Below are positions 21,253 to 33,639 of a DNA stretch of 64,000 nt, piece after piece. The position numbers and the translations under genes are program-made. Positions within the stretch are counted from its first letter, which is position 1. Each line of letters begins with the position of its first letter. This stretch comes from Endocalyx cinctus (lineage: Eukaryota > Ascomycota > Sordariomycetes > Amphisphaeriales > Apiosporaceae): assembly GCA_001600455.1 (NCBI GenBank), contig BCKC01000002.1, positions 2,060,171 through 2,124,170 on the forward strand, written 5' to 3'. A model generated the notes under the pieces. That model was not told where the DNA came from. It made no database searches and worked only from the letters and a program-made list of their open reading frames with translations.

Positions 21253-23093
21253 TTGCTATACCCGAATATCTTCGAGGTCCTTGAGCAACACTCAGCAGCA
21301 AGTAGCTCAGAAACTCAAGAGACTTTCTCCTATCCTTCGATATTTAGTGTTGAGAGCCCACGCTCTATCCAAGTGGGTTTTATGAGAATATTCTCGTTGT
21401 CACAGGTAGCGTTCTCTATTTATCAGTCATTTTTAGATGATTTTTGAGGACTTACCTTGAAAGCAAGCATTTCATGCATTCGATATCACCTATGTTAGCG
21501 CTTGCGTTTCGTCGTCGTTTTTCTTGGAGACTGTATTGTCCTGTTCTTTTGTTGTATATATGACGTACACGAGAAACGACGCATTGGACGGAGCTTTTGT
21601 TTAGGCTTGGTCATGATCTTCAATACTTTTTTTTTTTTTTTGGTCTTTTTATGACGACTTCGAAATCTATGTACGAGTGCAGGAAAGGGACTGCGACGGA
21701 TTTTTCTTGGCTTTTCAAAAGAGATTGAATACCCGTTCCGCAGGGAGTTTTAAACAGGAGGGCGGGAAAGCAATGATAGAGGGCAAAGGATAGGAATGGT
21801 AAATAATGATTTGGAGGCCCGGATGATGATGTATCCCGTGTTTTGGATGCGAAGAGAATTGATATCATGTACCTCATGTATTGTGTCGAATAACAAATGT
21901 ATACAAGATATATTGTGACCGATCGTATCAAACCTAACTTCCGTTTTTACTATTTTATGAATAGTGTGATAACATATTTTTACCAGTTGAACTTCAGTCT
22001 TTTCCTTTTCGTAGGTAAGTGATACGCGGGTAGAATGACGATAGGATATTCGTGACAGAAACTTCCCCAGCATACGAGAGGGAAAAGGAAAACGAAAAGG
22101 AAAAGAAGCGATTTATGAATTATAACATGAAGAACAAAAAGAAAACAAAAAGAAGGGAAGAAAGGAAAGTATTATAAGCTTACCTGTAGGTTACTCCGTA
22201 AGCTTCATCGCACGTTTTTATGGGGATTTTAAGGGGGCGAGTGTCGGGATGGGCCGATCTGTCAGGCCAAGATTGGAAAATCGTACGAGAGTTACCGAAT
22301 AATTACAGCCAGAATTATATAATAAAGCTTATTTTTACTATTCTTTTACCAAATACCAATTGTTCTTAGTATTTGGGATTGTTTTGATTTCGTTGACATT
22401 AGGTGTAGGTGTACTCCTCTTCTCGGGAATTAGCTTAGTTTACAAGTCCAAAGGGACCTACACCCCCTTCACACCTTTACAACAACAACAACAACTTCAG
22501 AGGTATATGCGTATCGAATACGCATCGTAAACAATTCTTTTTACCCTCCCACCATCCCTTCGAAAAAGAAAAAGAGAAAGATATTATAAAGGATAGTTAT
22601 TATTTGCTTTAGAAACTGGGTTGCTTTACGGGCTATATTCGGACCGATGGCGAGGTGTATTAATCAACGATCGATTAGTGAGTGCTTGATATAGCCCGTA
22701 AGGCAGCTTACACTCCCCCAGTATATGCGTTAACCAATGATTATTCGAAACTATGCCCTGAAGTGTGCTGCAAATGTAACAATAGGTTATGAGGTAACTT
22801 GCATAGTAGACGCGTCTTCGAATCAGCTTGTCTGAGTGTGTGTGGTGCGGAGTGTTTCCGAACGCGCTGTTCGTGTGTTCGGCTGCGCGTTGAGAGCCTT
22901 GGGCGCAGCATTAATTTGGAGAACTGATAGACACGCCCCAAGGTTGACAGTATCTGTGTCGGTTTATATTGGTTTCCTATATGGCCGCTCGGCGTTTGGA
23001 GTGTTAAATCTTTATATTTCATAGTATAATAGATAAAATACTCGTCATCTATTTTAAATAATCCCCTTTGAATGATATCTAGTGATCAACAAG
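21253..23093. other. Intergenic region with a hairpin-forming inverted repeat
   Basis: No gene is supported. It includes the 3' region of the Zn2Cys6 gene, a T tract near 21629-21642, purine-rich DNA near 22078-22170, and an inverted repeat (22622-22705) described separately. The last part is the HET gene promoter. Confidence 0.5.
22622..22705. repeat. Inverted repeat, 17-nt arms, 50-nt loop
   Basis: The arm TGCTTTACGGGCTATAT (22622-22638) is matched by ATATAGCCCGTAAGGCA (22689-22705), 16 of 17 positions complementary. The loop contains a smaller palindromic element, TAATC...GATTA, near 22660-22676. DNA could extrude it as a cruciform and RNA would fold into a hairpin. No clear target-site duplication was seen beside it, and it does not sit directly after a stop codon. 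Confidence 0.7.
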
Positions 23094-24860
23094 ATGATGG
23101 ACGATCCACAGAAAGCTATTCCAGCCTACCAGTATTCACCTCTAAATGAATCCGATATTCGACTACTTCGAGTTCACCGCGGTGGGTTTGGTGATCAAAT
23201 ACAATGCGATCTTCAGCATTTCGCCCGGGACGAGATTCCGAAGTACTATCCCATCTCTTACGTCTGGGGTAACCCTTCGGACGTGTTACCGATCTACGTG
23301 AACGGATGTCTTTTCAACGTCACCCGAAACTTACATGCAGCGATGCATCAGCTGCGAGTCTCGATACCCAACTTCGACGAGGTGTATATCTGGGTTGACA
23401 GCATCTGCATAAATCAGCAAGACAACTCCGAGAAGTCTCGCGAGGTCGCGCGCATGGCGGAAATATTCGGATCGGGCGAACAAACGTTCGCGTGGTTGGG
23501 ACCCTTAGAACCGGGCCAGGAAGGTCCCATCTCGGAGATGTTACGAAGGTTAGATTCCCTAAAGCGCACGACTACGGCCGAGGAATTGCGTCAATCGGTA
23601 CGCGAGACATTCCCGTTACCCGAGGTTCGGCGTAACGGAATTTTGGGCGCTATGATGAACATAGCGTCTCGAGCCTGGTTTCGCCGAGTCTGGACCTTGC
23701 AGGAAGCGGTTCTCGGGAAGAAAGTATGCTACATCATCATCGGATCGTTCTCAATGAAACTATCCATCCTCGCGATTCTTTGTGAAAATCTAGTCCTCCG
23801 TCCGTCGACCCAGCACACTCATCCCATAGCCGATATACGAGCAGCCTTCGACGTGTGTTCGACGGTGGCATTGAGCCACTACGCAACGACGAATGCTTAT
23901 CGAGGAGCAGAAAATCGGGAGTCCGCGAAAACGCTGTGCAAAATTTTAGAGAACCAAGGTACTCGCGAGTGCACCCTTCCCCACGACACGATATACGGGT
24001 TTTTAGGGATATGGGGCCATCTCATCCACGATTTGAAACTGCCCACGTATCTCGTGCCGAATTACGCGGATCCGTTCGAGATAGTATGTTACCGGTACGC
24101 TTCTTACCTGGTCTCTTACTGTGCCGACTTCCAAGTGCTCGCCTGTTCCAGGAAACACTTTTCTTCCGACGTCGTCGTTCCCTCGTGGGTGCCCGATTTT
24201 CGATATTTAATCGTCGCGGGGTTCGGTAATATTACGAACGAGCGACAAGTAGGGCTATCGGAAAGCGGACGAGAGCTCATAGTTGAAAACTACGCGATCA
24301 ATGCTCCGAAGTTGTTTATGGAATTCTCGCCAGATCTGAAGATCCTGGACGTGTCACAAAACTCTCTCGTGCCGGTCGAGTATCCTGCACAACTGATCCA
24401 TCACGTCGAGTCCTTCGAGGCCATGGCATCCAAAGCCGCCGCCGCCGCGTCGCGCGGTGGCCGATCCGTAGCGGAGATCGACGTGATCAGGACCTGCTTC
24501 AAGACGCATGGCCTTGATAGCGTAGCGGACCTGTGGGAACCCCTGCGACCGTATCTACAGACGCTCCCGCTCCCCGACGGCGGCGACAGAGTCGCGACCG
24601 AGCACGAGCTGGAGATGACACGCCTGTTTTTCAGCCGCTCTTTCGTCCTACTAGACAACGGGATGATCGTCGAGCTTATTAACGAATGCGAAGTCTGTCC
24701 TGGCGATGTCGTATGCCATTTTAAAGGGAGCCGTCACGGCGGGCTCTTGAGACCGGTAGAGGATAAATATCTGCTTGTCTCCATGTGCATAATTCTGTTT
24801 GAAGGCGATTGCGCTAGCTTGGATACAACGGAGGAGAAACCGCAGCTAGTGATTATCTAG
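23094..24860 (+). CDS. HET-domain (heterokaryon incompatibility) protein
   Basis: A 588-residue intronless protein with an N-terminal HET domain, about residues 45-200. Seen: the signature segments YYPISYVWGNPSD, NLHAAMHQLR, VWVDSICINQQDNSEKSREV and FAWLGP, then ASRAWFRRVWTLQEAVLG. The C-terminal half has the usual companion pattern ending in FKGSRHGGLLRPVEDKYLLV. HET-domain proteins trigger or regulate cell death when genetically different hyphae fuse; many family members have no known partner. No NACHT, patatin or repeat domain is fused to it. The first ATG (23094) is used; the frame opens earlier only from a GTG. Such genes are often lineage-specific, and whether this one acts in self/non-self recognition is unknown. 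Confidence 0.92.
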   Translation: MMDDPQKAIPAYQYSPLNESDIRLLRVHRGGFGDQIQCDLQHFARDEIPKYYPISYVWGNPSDVLPIYVNGCLFNVTRNLHAAMHQLRVSIPNFDEVYIWVDSICINQQDNSEKSREVARMAEIFGSGEQTFAWLGPLEPGQEGPISEMLRRLDSLKRTTTAEELRQSVRETFPLPEVRRNGILGAMMNIASRAWFRRVWTLQEAVLGKKVCYIIIGSFSMKLSILAILCENLVLRPSTQHTHPIADIRAAFDVCSTVALSHYATTNAYRGAENRESAKTLCKILENQGTRECTLPHDTIYGFLGIWGHLIHDLKLPTYLVPNYADPFEIVCYRYASYLVSYCADFQVLACSRKHFSSDVVVPSWVPDFRYLIVAGFGNITNERQVGLSESGRELIVENYAINAPKLFMEFSPDLKILDVSQNSLVPVEYPAQLIHHVESFEAMASKAAAAASRGGRSVAEIDVIRTCFKTHGLDSVADLWEPLRPYLQTLPLPDGGDRVATEHELEMTRLFFSRSFVLLDNGMIVELINECEVCPGDVVCHFKGSRHGGLLRPVEDKYLLVSMCIILFEGDCASLDTTEEKPQLVII

Positions 24861-25238
24861 GGCGCCCGAGGTAATTTAGGTGGTACATATCAACTCCTTT
24901 GTTTGTTGTTTAGGTTGGGTCTCAAGACACGATACTGCGGATCGTCGCTTCAAGGGATACTTCAGAGGAATGATAGTTATTACGAACATGATTTCAGTAT
25001 ACGGGAGTTTTATGCATGTTGTGCACGAATTTTGGTATTTAATAGCCAGATCATATTTCAAGTATTTATGAGATAGAAGAATATAAGAAGACTTCAAGAC
25101 ACAACCGATTTCGATTTATTATAAATTCTATCTTGATAGACCATTATATTTGACACAGTAGAAGGAGGGTATCGTAATATTAGTACTATCTAAAATTAGA
25201 TAGCCTAAACAGCAAGCAATTTCACAACTTGATCACTG
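24861..25238. other. Convergent intergenic gap
   Basis: The gap lies between the 3' ends of the HET gene and of the Kri1 gene and presumably contains both 3' untranslated regions. No coding or RNA feature was recognised. Confidence 0.5.
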
Positions 25239-27244
25239 TCAAGCATTCATCTCCTCTAAAGTCGCCTCGTCGCTCTTCCCCTTCTTGTTCCTAGACCTCT
25301 TCCGCTTTTTCTTCGAGCCACCTTCGATAATGTTACCGCCCGTCTGAGCTACTCCATCCGTAGCAGAATCTGACTTTGGTGGTAAACCGGGGTTGAAAGC
25401 AGGAGGCTCCCTCTCGAATTCGGGTCCAAACGTTTCCTTCCGCCATTGTCGAAGACGCGCTTTCTTGCCGAGTCTCTTGCGATCCTTCGACTGTTTTTCC
25501 GGATCTCGGAAGTGTGCCAATTTTTTCAGTCCGGCGAACTGGTTCAGGTCTGCATCGGAAGCCATGAGGATGTCGAGGGTGGTGAGGCCGAACGATTCCG
25601 GCTTCGTTTCGCGATATTGGAAGAGAGATTGGCCTGTATCGTCTTTAGATGTGCCTGCTAAGGCCTCGGGGTTATCGATAGTCATGCGGGCATCGACCAG
25701 TGCCTCTAGTTTAGCACGTTCCTGGCGAGCTTCTTTCTGGCTTTGTAACCGCTCCTTCTTCCGCTCCTTAGTAGTTTTCTGGCGTTTCGCCACAGGTGCA
25801 TCCTCATCCTCATCGTCACCACCGTCGCCGTTGGCTTCGTCGTCCGTGAGATTGAACTTTGGACGGTCTTCATCGTTAAAATCGGGCACCAGATCGTTGA
25901 TATCAATATCGTCATCCCATTTAGGCTTCTTGACTTTCTTCCCTTTCTTCGACTCACTAGCAGCGTCCTCGTCATCGTCAGACACACCCTCGTTTTCGGC
26001 ATAGTATTGGTCGTTGAATGTTTTGTTCATTTCCTCTTCCCATTTGTCGTTCTCCCAAGCATCATCGAGGAGCTTTGCCCAATCCTCCTCTTTGAGGGAT
26101 TTGCCTGACATGCCCGCGGCTTTCTTTATCTTTTGTAGTTTGGTTTCGGCCTCTTCCAACTTTAAGCGGCGGAGCCTGGCACGCTCTTCTCTTCGCTGTT
26201 GTTTCTCCTCTTCCTTCTTCTCGCGCTCAAGCTCTCGATGACGTTTTCGAGCATTCTTCTCTTCCCGCCTAACGGAGCGTGCAGCGACGATGTCACGTGA
26301 ATATGATTTCAAAACCTCGTTACTTTTGCTGGGGTCCTCAAAACGCAAGTTGTACGCAGCCTCCCATTCATCCGCTTTGTCGTCGTCTTCTTCGTCCGAT
26401 TCAAACGCTTCCCAATTAGACCCGCCTTCCTTGACCCAGGCCCGAGAGGCTACGAAATTGGATAAGAATAGTTCGGGGTCCTTGTCAGCATCGGCAATGT
26501 CAGGTTTCGGGACCTTAATCTTTTCGGCTCTGGAAGGATGTACGCCGTTCACAAGATTATGTCTTGGTTTGCCTTTTTTGACTTTGATGAAATCGTCATC
26601 ATCTTCTTCTTCAAGCTGTGCGTGGATCTCGTTCCTTATCGAATTTTTGAGATCGTCTTGCTCTTGTGCATATGTTTGCATTGGTGCATCTTGATCTTCT
26701 GCGTCATCATCTGCACCTGTATCTCCTCGCATAATCCTTTCACGATGATAATCTTGCAAGAATACCGATTTCTCTTTCGGCTTTTTGGTAACAGAATCTT
26801 GCGTTTGCGCTTCTTCTTCTTCCGTCGGTGCGTAAAAGGTGGTTTTCCCATCATATAAACGTGGGTCCTTGCTCTTAATCGCTTGCAAGGTAGCTGAAAT
26901 CTGAGCATCCAGTTCTGCGGTATCTAGAAACCCGTCTTCATCCTCGGTTTCGTCTGAAGAAGAGTTGGATCCATCAGAATTATCGTCTTTGTTGTCACTT
27001 TTGGATTTAGGCGGCTTGTTTGATTTGTATTTCTCTTCCACTACGTCAAAGGTTAGCTGGAAATAGTTTAAGGAAGCACTGCATACGTATAGCAATACTT
27101 ACATCTATGCAACTCTTCACGTTTCTTGTTATATTCGAAGCGATTTGCATACTCTTCATTGATCTGCAATTTGACTCCTCCATCCGAGTCTTCATCACTT
27201 TCATCGAAGAGTGTAGTTTTCTTAGGAACGTCGGTGGACGCCAT
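25239..27244 (-). CDS. kri1: Kri1-like ribosome biogenesis protein
   Basis: Two exons on the minus strand, 27244-27103 and 27040-25239, give 647 residues. The 62-nt intron has a GTAAGT donor and a CTAAC branch point close to the TAG acceptor. The acceptor was chosen because it joins REELHR to LEEKYKSN in frame, as in the family. The protein is acidic and highly charged. Kri1 hallmarks are DDAWENDKWEEEMNKTFNDQ, then the C-terminal domain with KWDDDIDINDLVPDFNDEDR and GKKARLRQWRKETFGPEF, and a basic Lys/Arg tail. In yeast, Kri1 acts in the nucleolus with snR30 and Krr1 in 40S subunit maturation; the same role is inferred here. It is divergent from the Rab5 gene, 676 bp apart. Confidence 0.93.
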
Positions 27245-27920
27245 ATTGACTTAAGAAAAGACGATAGAAAAAAAGAATACCCTTTAATGGGTAGAGAAGA
27301 TAGATTGAGATTCAGTAGAGCCAAATCATTGAATATTTACAAAGTTATTTGTGTTCTATCGTGAATATTCAATTTCAAGAAAGTTGAGATTTCAAGGTGA
27401 ACTAATAGAAATGTCAATCATGGAATTTTTTTTTCCTCTTAGTACCAAGCTTTTTTTTTTCTGCCGGATTGGAGGGGCGTGCAGGCGTGGTGGGCAGCTG
27501 GGCTGACTGGCTGATAGCTATGAAGGAGTTTGGCGGTGACGGTCTAGCGCACTTCAGCCATTCGGTGTATGCATAAATATTAACCGTTATAAGATTAGCG
27601 CGCTGGGCATATTTAGCGCGTTTTAGCTTGCATTAGCTTCTTAAATACATATATAGGTGTATCTACATATGTTTTGTTTATTAAATATGTCCCAAATCAT
27701 AAGTCGTACATAGCATATTTCCGCCCCCCAACATATCCCCAAAACGTCGTCATTTCCACCTCGAATAATCGTCACCTAAAAGTATCTTTCTGCCTATCCA
27801 TAAATATTCTTACTACATCACGCCGATCGTATTTACCTATCGCCATCATTTATTTGTCGTCTATTTGTGTAATTAAACAGATCGCGCAAGCTTTATACTA
27901 TCAAAAGAAATAGAAACAAC
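27245..27920. promoter_or_regulatory. Bidirectional promoter region, Kri1 and Rab5 genes
   Basis: This 676-bp gap separates two divergent housekeeping genes. It contains T tracts near 27427 and 27451 and two GCGC-centred TTAGCGCG sites near 27595-27622. It is not known whether these are functional. Confidence 0.4.
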
Positions 27921-28762
27921 ATGGCCGACGCCCCAAAACCAAGTAGCAGTGTTAAGCTGGTCTTGCTTGGCGAAGCTGCTGTTGGAAAGGTACAACAGAG
28001 AGAGACCCTACCACCACTCACCTCTTGAGTGTATTTCACCTTGCGTTTATATATTAACTTTGATATAGTCTTCGCTTGTCTTGCGATTCGTCAACAATGA
28101 TTTCCAGGAAAACAAGGAGCCTACCATTGGTGGTAAGTGATTGCCATTTTCCCTTCAGCATTCTCTTTGTCCGATACAATAAACCTGACATATTTCTGCC
28201 AGCCGCCTTCTTAACACAGAAATGCAATCTCCCGACGCGGACGATCAAGTTTGAGATCTGGGATACTGCCGGTCAGGAAAGATTTGCGTCGTTGGCGCCC
28301 ATGTACTACCGAAATGCTCAGGCTGCCCTCGTAGTCTACGATCTGACCAAGCCCACATCTCTTATCAAGGCCAAGCACTGGGTCGCCGAGCTACAGAGAC
28401 AAGCATCACCAGGCATCGTCATCGCCCTCGTCGGTAACAAGCTGGATCTTACAAATGATAGCGAGGCGAGCCAAGGAGAGAGCGAGGGAGCCGAAGGGGA
28501 AGATTCCGGAGACGCGCGGAAAATCTCGACGGAGGAGGCGCAGTCATATGCCGAGGAGGAGAATCTCTTGTTCTTTGAAACAAGTGCGAAGACGGGTTAC
28601 AACGTCTCGGAGGTGTTCACCGCTATCGCAAATGCTATTCCAGAAACTTCCTTAAAGAGCACAAGGGGTCCAGGCGCATCAAATGCTGTCAGCCGAGGAG
28701 AAGAGCAAAGAGTGAATCTGAATGGTCCGCGGGAGGCTGCTAAAGAAGGCTGTGCATGCTGA
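27921..28762 (+). CDS. rab5: Rab5-family small GTPase (Vps21/Ypt5-like)
   Basis: Three exons, 27921-27989, 28069-28132 and 28203-28762, encode 230 residues. Seen: the P-loop GEAAVGKSS split by intron 1; the effector region EPTIGAAFLTQ, which is diagnostic of Rab5, formed across intron 2; WDTAGQERF; GNKLD; and ETSAKTG. The C-terminus is CAC, a double-geranylgeranylation motif. Rab5 proteins direct fusion and sorting at early endosomes, membrane-bound through the prenyl groups. Between the NKLD and SAK motifs lies an acidic insert, SEASQGESEGAEGEDSGDA, which lengthens the protein beyond the usual about 205-215 residues; it should sit on a surface loop. The splice sites are canonical and keep phase throughout. 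Confidence 0.95.
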
Positions 28763-29747
28763 TAGACTTTTTTTGGGAGAGAGGGAAAGGAGATATGTGG
28801 TTGATACGATGTAAAGAGGCAAGAAGAATAAAGAAGTGAGAGCAAGCATGATTTACGTATTCGTGTATGTGGTTATATTTGTATTTGGACTGATAGGGAT
28901 GGATGGATCGTACTACACTACGGAATCGATGGTTCTCAGACTTATAATTTTCTTTTACAAAAAGAGTATAATGATTTTTTTTTTTTCGAATATGATTTAC
29001 CATAAAGTAAATATCAAACCAGGCAACTATGTAACCAGCGATTCTCATTCTGATATCAATCTGCGCTTAATTTTAATCAGTCCTTATCTGAGTGGCTTGT
29101 TTAATATGATCTCTTCTCCGAAGTCTCTCAGGATTCCATGTGTTTGTTAGAAATTGGTAACATTTATCATCAGTATCCAGTATCCAGTATATATATCTTT
29201 TGATGTGATTTATTTGAAATGCCATACCAACAACTCAAATATTCAAGTCTCTAGGTTAACCTACTAATCTCAATGTACGTATATTCTCCTTCAATGCATA
29301 CTAGTGATATGTAAATATATGTAATAAACAGTGATTACAATATCGGCGTAATTTTGATATGGACCCACAGTCTAGCGCATCAAACTTTCTACACTTCACG
29401 ACGTTGCAGTCGCCTTCAGTTCACAATTGAAAGACTGCAACGCTCAACCAGACCTTCACCATTAATAGTTATTCACCCATTCAAGTGATAAGGTCTATTG
29501 CGATACTTTGGCCGTCGGTATTCCATATGGCTGTTTTCTTATTAATTCAATTACTAGTCATGTTTGGTCATTAGACCATCATTCTTCTTCCGACTAGAAA
29601 GTACTTAACTGTGCTTAGGTACACTTCTTCTATACTACTAAGTAACATAGTGAAGTCCACGCGACACTGAATCATTTTTTATCTTCCGCCATACTCCCAC
29701 CGTATGCGCCGAGTGAAGGAAATATAGCATAGTTGTCTCTTTCGAAG
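28763..29747. other. Intergenic region between Rab5 and RING-protein genes
   Basis: No gene is supported. It holds the Rab5 3' region, a run of T near 28975-28986, and a tandem CAGTATCCAGTATCCAGTATA near 29172-29192. The promoter of the RING gene must lie towards the right end. Confidence 0.5.
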
Positions 29748-32700
29748 ATGGCTGCTCTTACTCCCGCGCTTATTGAGGTTGCGAAGTAAGTAGATATTAT
29801 CTCTATTATATATAACAAACTAGGAAGAAATTTCACTAATTTTTATCACCTCGCGCCATAGATCTCTCACCCAAGATGTTCCTTCCAAATTGCGCTGCGC
29901 GGTTTGCAGTAAGCTAGCAGTGAACGCGTTCAGATTACCTTGTTGCGAGACAGCCATCTGCGACGACTGTGAGTTGAATTATGCGAACACTTCTTGTTGA
30001 GAAGCTTCTTGACCTAACTATTTCTAGGCCAGTCTACGCTTCCCTCGTCTTGCCCGGTCTGCGAACACTCTCCAGTATCCGGAGAAGATTGTACTATTTA
30101 TAAATCACTTCGAACTACCGTAAGGGTATTCTTAAAAACAAAAGCCGAGGAGAAGAAACGCGAGGTACCACAACCGAAGACCAACGACTCTACCGAACCC
30201 ACTTCCGCCCAACCTACTCCTACGCCTACACCGATTCAAACGCAACCACCAACTGAAATCGCACCGGTTGATGTACCAGCTTCCGCGATTGATGACCAAG
30301 AGCCAACACACGTGCATCACGAGAACCCGGAAGCTAGACCCGAGCATGACGCTGCCGAAGATCCAAGCAAGACGGACAATGATGGACAAGTAAACACAGT
30401 AAGTACATTCACACAAATATTTCTTACTATTCTGATGGATTGCGATCTAACCAGTAACTATAGGAGCTTAGTACTCATGAAGAACAGAAGAGTCCTAAAG
30501 ATGAATCACAAGCACTAGTTTCTCAAGGTCAAGATGAAGTTATCAACGACGGGTCCGAAAACGCCAAGGATGATGCTGAGCCCAACGCTGATTCTGCCCA
30601 GACGGATCAATCTGGCATGAACGCGGGCTACGACTCTATGAATAGCAACTTTAATATGAATTTCGGCGGCGGGGATTTTAATCAGATGCAAATGATGATG
30701 GCCATGCAAAACGGGATGAACCCGGCCGCGTTTAATTCTTTTCCTATGATGGGTACGTTTCTACTTAAACCGACCGAAGTAACATAGCTAACCGAGTTTG
30801 ATTAGGTATGATGGATCCGATGGCAATGCAGAATATGATGATGAACGGTGGCTTCGGAGCGCAAGGCATGGGCATGAATGGCATGAACATGAACATGGGC
30901 ATGGGCATGAATGGATTCAATGGTAACGGCGGTGACTGGAACGGACAGCAATCATGGAACGTCGGCCAAGATAATTTCAATCCAAATGCTCATGGCATGG
31001 GAAATGGTGACTTTGGCAACTTTAACAATGGTCCCCGTACAGGTAATTACGGTCATTACAACCAATTCAATGACTATCGTCGTGGCAACTTCGGATTCCG
31101 TGGAAGAGGGCGTGGCCGCGGTTTCTATGGAGGTCACGGCCGTGGCGGGCATTATCAAGGATTTAACAATCAAAATGCAGGTTGGGTTGAGCAGGCACCT
31201 CAGCAGTACCCAGGCGACAATGAAGGGCATTCTTCCTCCAACCACAATCAGTTCAATGGAAATAAGTCGGCAAGAGTGGATGAATTCGGAAGGACCGTAC
31301 GTACAGGCTCTATTCAAGCCGAGCAGTCATTGAAACAGGAAGGAAGTGATGCTTCTGAAGGTAATCATGGTGACGCCATTGTGGCCGGAGAGGGCGATAC
31401 TCGTGCCTCGGACCTCTCGGGTCAGGTAAACAAAGGACAAGCATCTGTATCTGATGAGATGCAGACCGTGTCTGCAAGTTACCAGGGTGATGTGCCTTCT
31501 ACAAACTCGTTTTCTGAAGCTCGAGACCATGCGTATAGGAATTCGGGCTCGGTATCGTCTCAAATTGCACCTCCGGCCGTACCTCTAAATGCTCCTACTG
31601 GCCCCAAGGCTATGCGCCAGGGCTTACCTAACACTAGTCTGCATCATCTAAAAGCACGTGGTTTTATCGTTAATGAGCTATCCGCCAATGCCGGCACTAA
31701 CGGACAGATTGTGGCGAGTCCAATGGATGAACGCCCAGGTTCGCGGAGTAGTTCTCTACAATCGAGGCATGCAAATGATAACCAATATCGTGAACGAAGC
31801 CGAGATGGCGAAGATAATGTAAGGGTGGAGGAAAAAGATCGCGATAGAGGCCGTGATCGTTCAAGGACTCCTAGTATTTCTAGGACACACAGTCGGAGTC
31901 ATAGTCACGAACATAAGGAGTCTCGCAGGCACAAGCGACACCGTTCTGCATCACCGTCTGACGAAGGCCGAGATGACGATCGTCACCGGCGGAAGCACAG
32001 GGATAGAGGTCGATCTTCTAGAAACGGCGACCATAAAACCCGATCCAGGGAGGACAGATATGATGATAGATCTAGGTCGGCATCCCCAATCGACCGCGAC
32101 CACAAACGCTCCGGCCATCGAAGCCACCGCGACCGCGACGAGAAGAGGCGAGATCGGGATAAAGACAGAGAAAGGGATAGCGACCACGATCGCCATCGAA
32201 GATCCGGTCACCGGTCCCGCCGTGATCGTGAACGAGACCGAGACGAGCGAGAACGGGAGAAAGATCGAGGTAGGGACCGAGGAAAAGATCGGACCCGCGA
32301 GCGTGATACGGAGCACCGGCATCGCAGCAGTAGAAACTCGGCAGCGCCTCCCACCCCCAAAGAACCTTCGGAGAGAAATTTCAACCCCCCTACCGGCCCT
32401 CGAGAAAGTTTCTCGATCAAAGGATCTAGTAGCAAAGGCTCTTCTTCTGCCCGCGAAATAAGAGGTAACGGCGTTAAGTCGTCGAACCCGCAAAGGCGCG
32501 ACAGCGACACGTCCAGGCGGGCCTCGCAGGCATCCATCGGAACCGGCACTTCAACGAAAGACCCGCATACTTTAGAACGAGAAGCTCGTAACCGCGAGCG
32601 GCTCTTAAAAGAAGCACAGCGTATAGCCGGCATGACTGGTCGTAGCAGCGTCAAACGTGGGCGGGAAGGCGGAGATGACCGAAGTGGGCGTCGGAAGAGC

Positions 32701-32787
32701 CGTCGCAGCGAAACTGGAAACGCAGAAGATGAAGAGGCACGCATGCAACGTTTAGAAGCAGAGCGTGAGAATGGGAGATGGGACTAG
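29748..32787 (+). CDS. RING-finger protein with RGG and Arg/Ser/Asp-rich tail, RBBP6-like RING
   Basis: Five exons, 29748-29785, 29862-29968, 30028-30398, 30464-30752 and 30806-32787, give 928 residues; all phases agree. The N-terminal RING has CAVC, LPCCETAICDDC and CPVC, then YKSLRTTVRVFLKTKA, the pattern of the RBBP6/Mpe1 RING. The preceding DWNN ubiquitin-like domain and zinc knuckle of Mpe1 are absent. A Pro/Thr linker follows, then Met/Asn/Gly-rich repeats, an RGG-like block (RGRGRGRGFYGGHGRGG) and a long basic-acidic SR/RD/RE region. Such tails bind RNA and concentrate in nuclear speckles, so a ubiquitin ligase tied to mRNA processing is an inference. The family is known in Aspergilli as a C3HC4 protein without defined function. 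Confidence 0.85.
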
Positions 32788-33639
32788 AGCGACCACCATT
32801 ACACAACCTTCTACACTTTACCTTATCACAATTAATTTGCTTGTATCTCCCCCCCACTCGTATCCGTATTCGCATCTGCATCTGCATCTTAAGGGGGGAT
32901 TAAGCATCGAGAGAGAGAAAAAAAAAATACTAACTACGTGAGCGGCATTTGCTCATCACTTCACACTTTTACTTTTGCGTCCCATGGGACCAAATTATTC
33001 TAGGATCACAGCAAACGTAATATGCAGTAGAGTTCAAAAAACCGTTCGTCCTTTACTGATTTGTTTGCACACATGATCAAAATGGGAAAATATAAATAGG
33101 GGAATTTTCAAAAGCACGAAAACCAACAAGCTATCCTTTAGTATGCGTGCGTGTGTTATATAAGTAGTATTCGAAATAAAATAAATCAAATCAAAAGCCA
33201 TACCAGTATAAACAAGCAGGTGTATTTTCCGTTTCTCTGATCCATATTCTGTCGCATCACATATAGATTTTCTGGTAATTATTACTAGCGATAGGTACTT
33301 GAGGGTTCTTCGATTGCGTAATATTTGTGCTGCCTGTGCCGCTCAGTATCCTTGTGAGAGTCGAGTTAGGCACGAGTATGTATTACGTCTTTCCCTACTG
33401 TTCGCTTTGACATTTTTAAGCGCTTATAAACCATGCATAAAGCCATAAATATTTCCTTTGAGTGCTACGAGTTTGGCTGTGTGTGTAGAAAAAGAAAACG
33501 ATACTTAGGATCTTCTTTTCTTTTTTCTCTTGTCCGTCTCCTTTCCTTAACTGTACATGATATTCAGTTGATCTTTTAAGTAAACGAATTCGAGTCCATC
33601 ACCGCATTATTCTACTTTCTTCAATTAAAAAAAAAAAAA
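32788..33639. other. Intergenic region
   Basis: No gene is supported. It contains the 3' region of the RING gene, with CATCTGCATCTGCATC repeats near 32873-32889 and an A tract near 32923, and the promoter of the next gene, ending in a run of A directly before its ATG. Confidence 0.5.
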
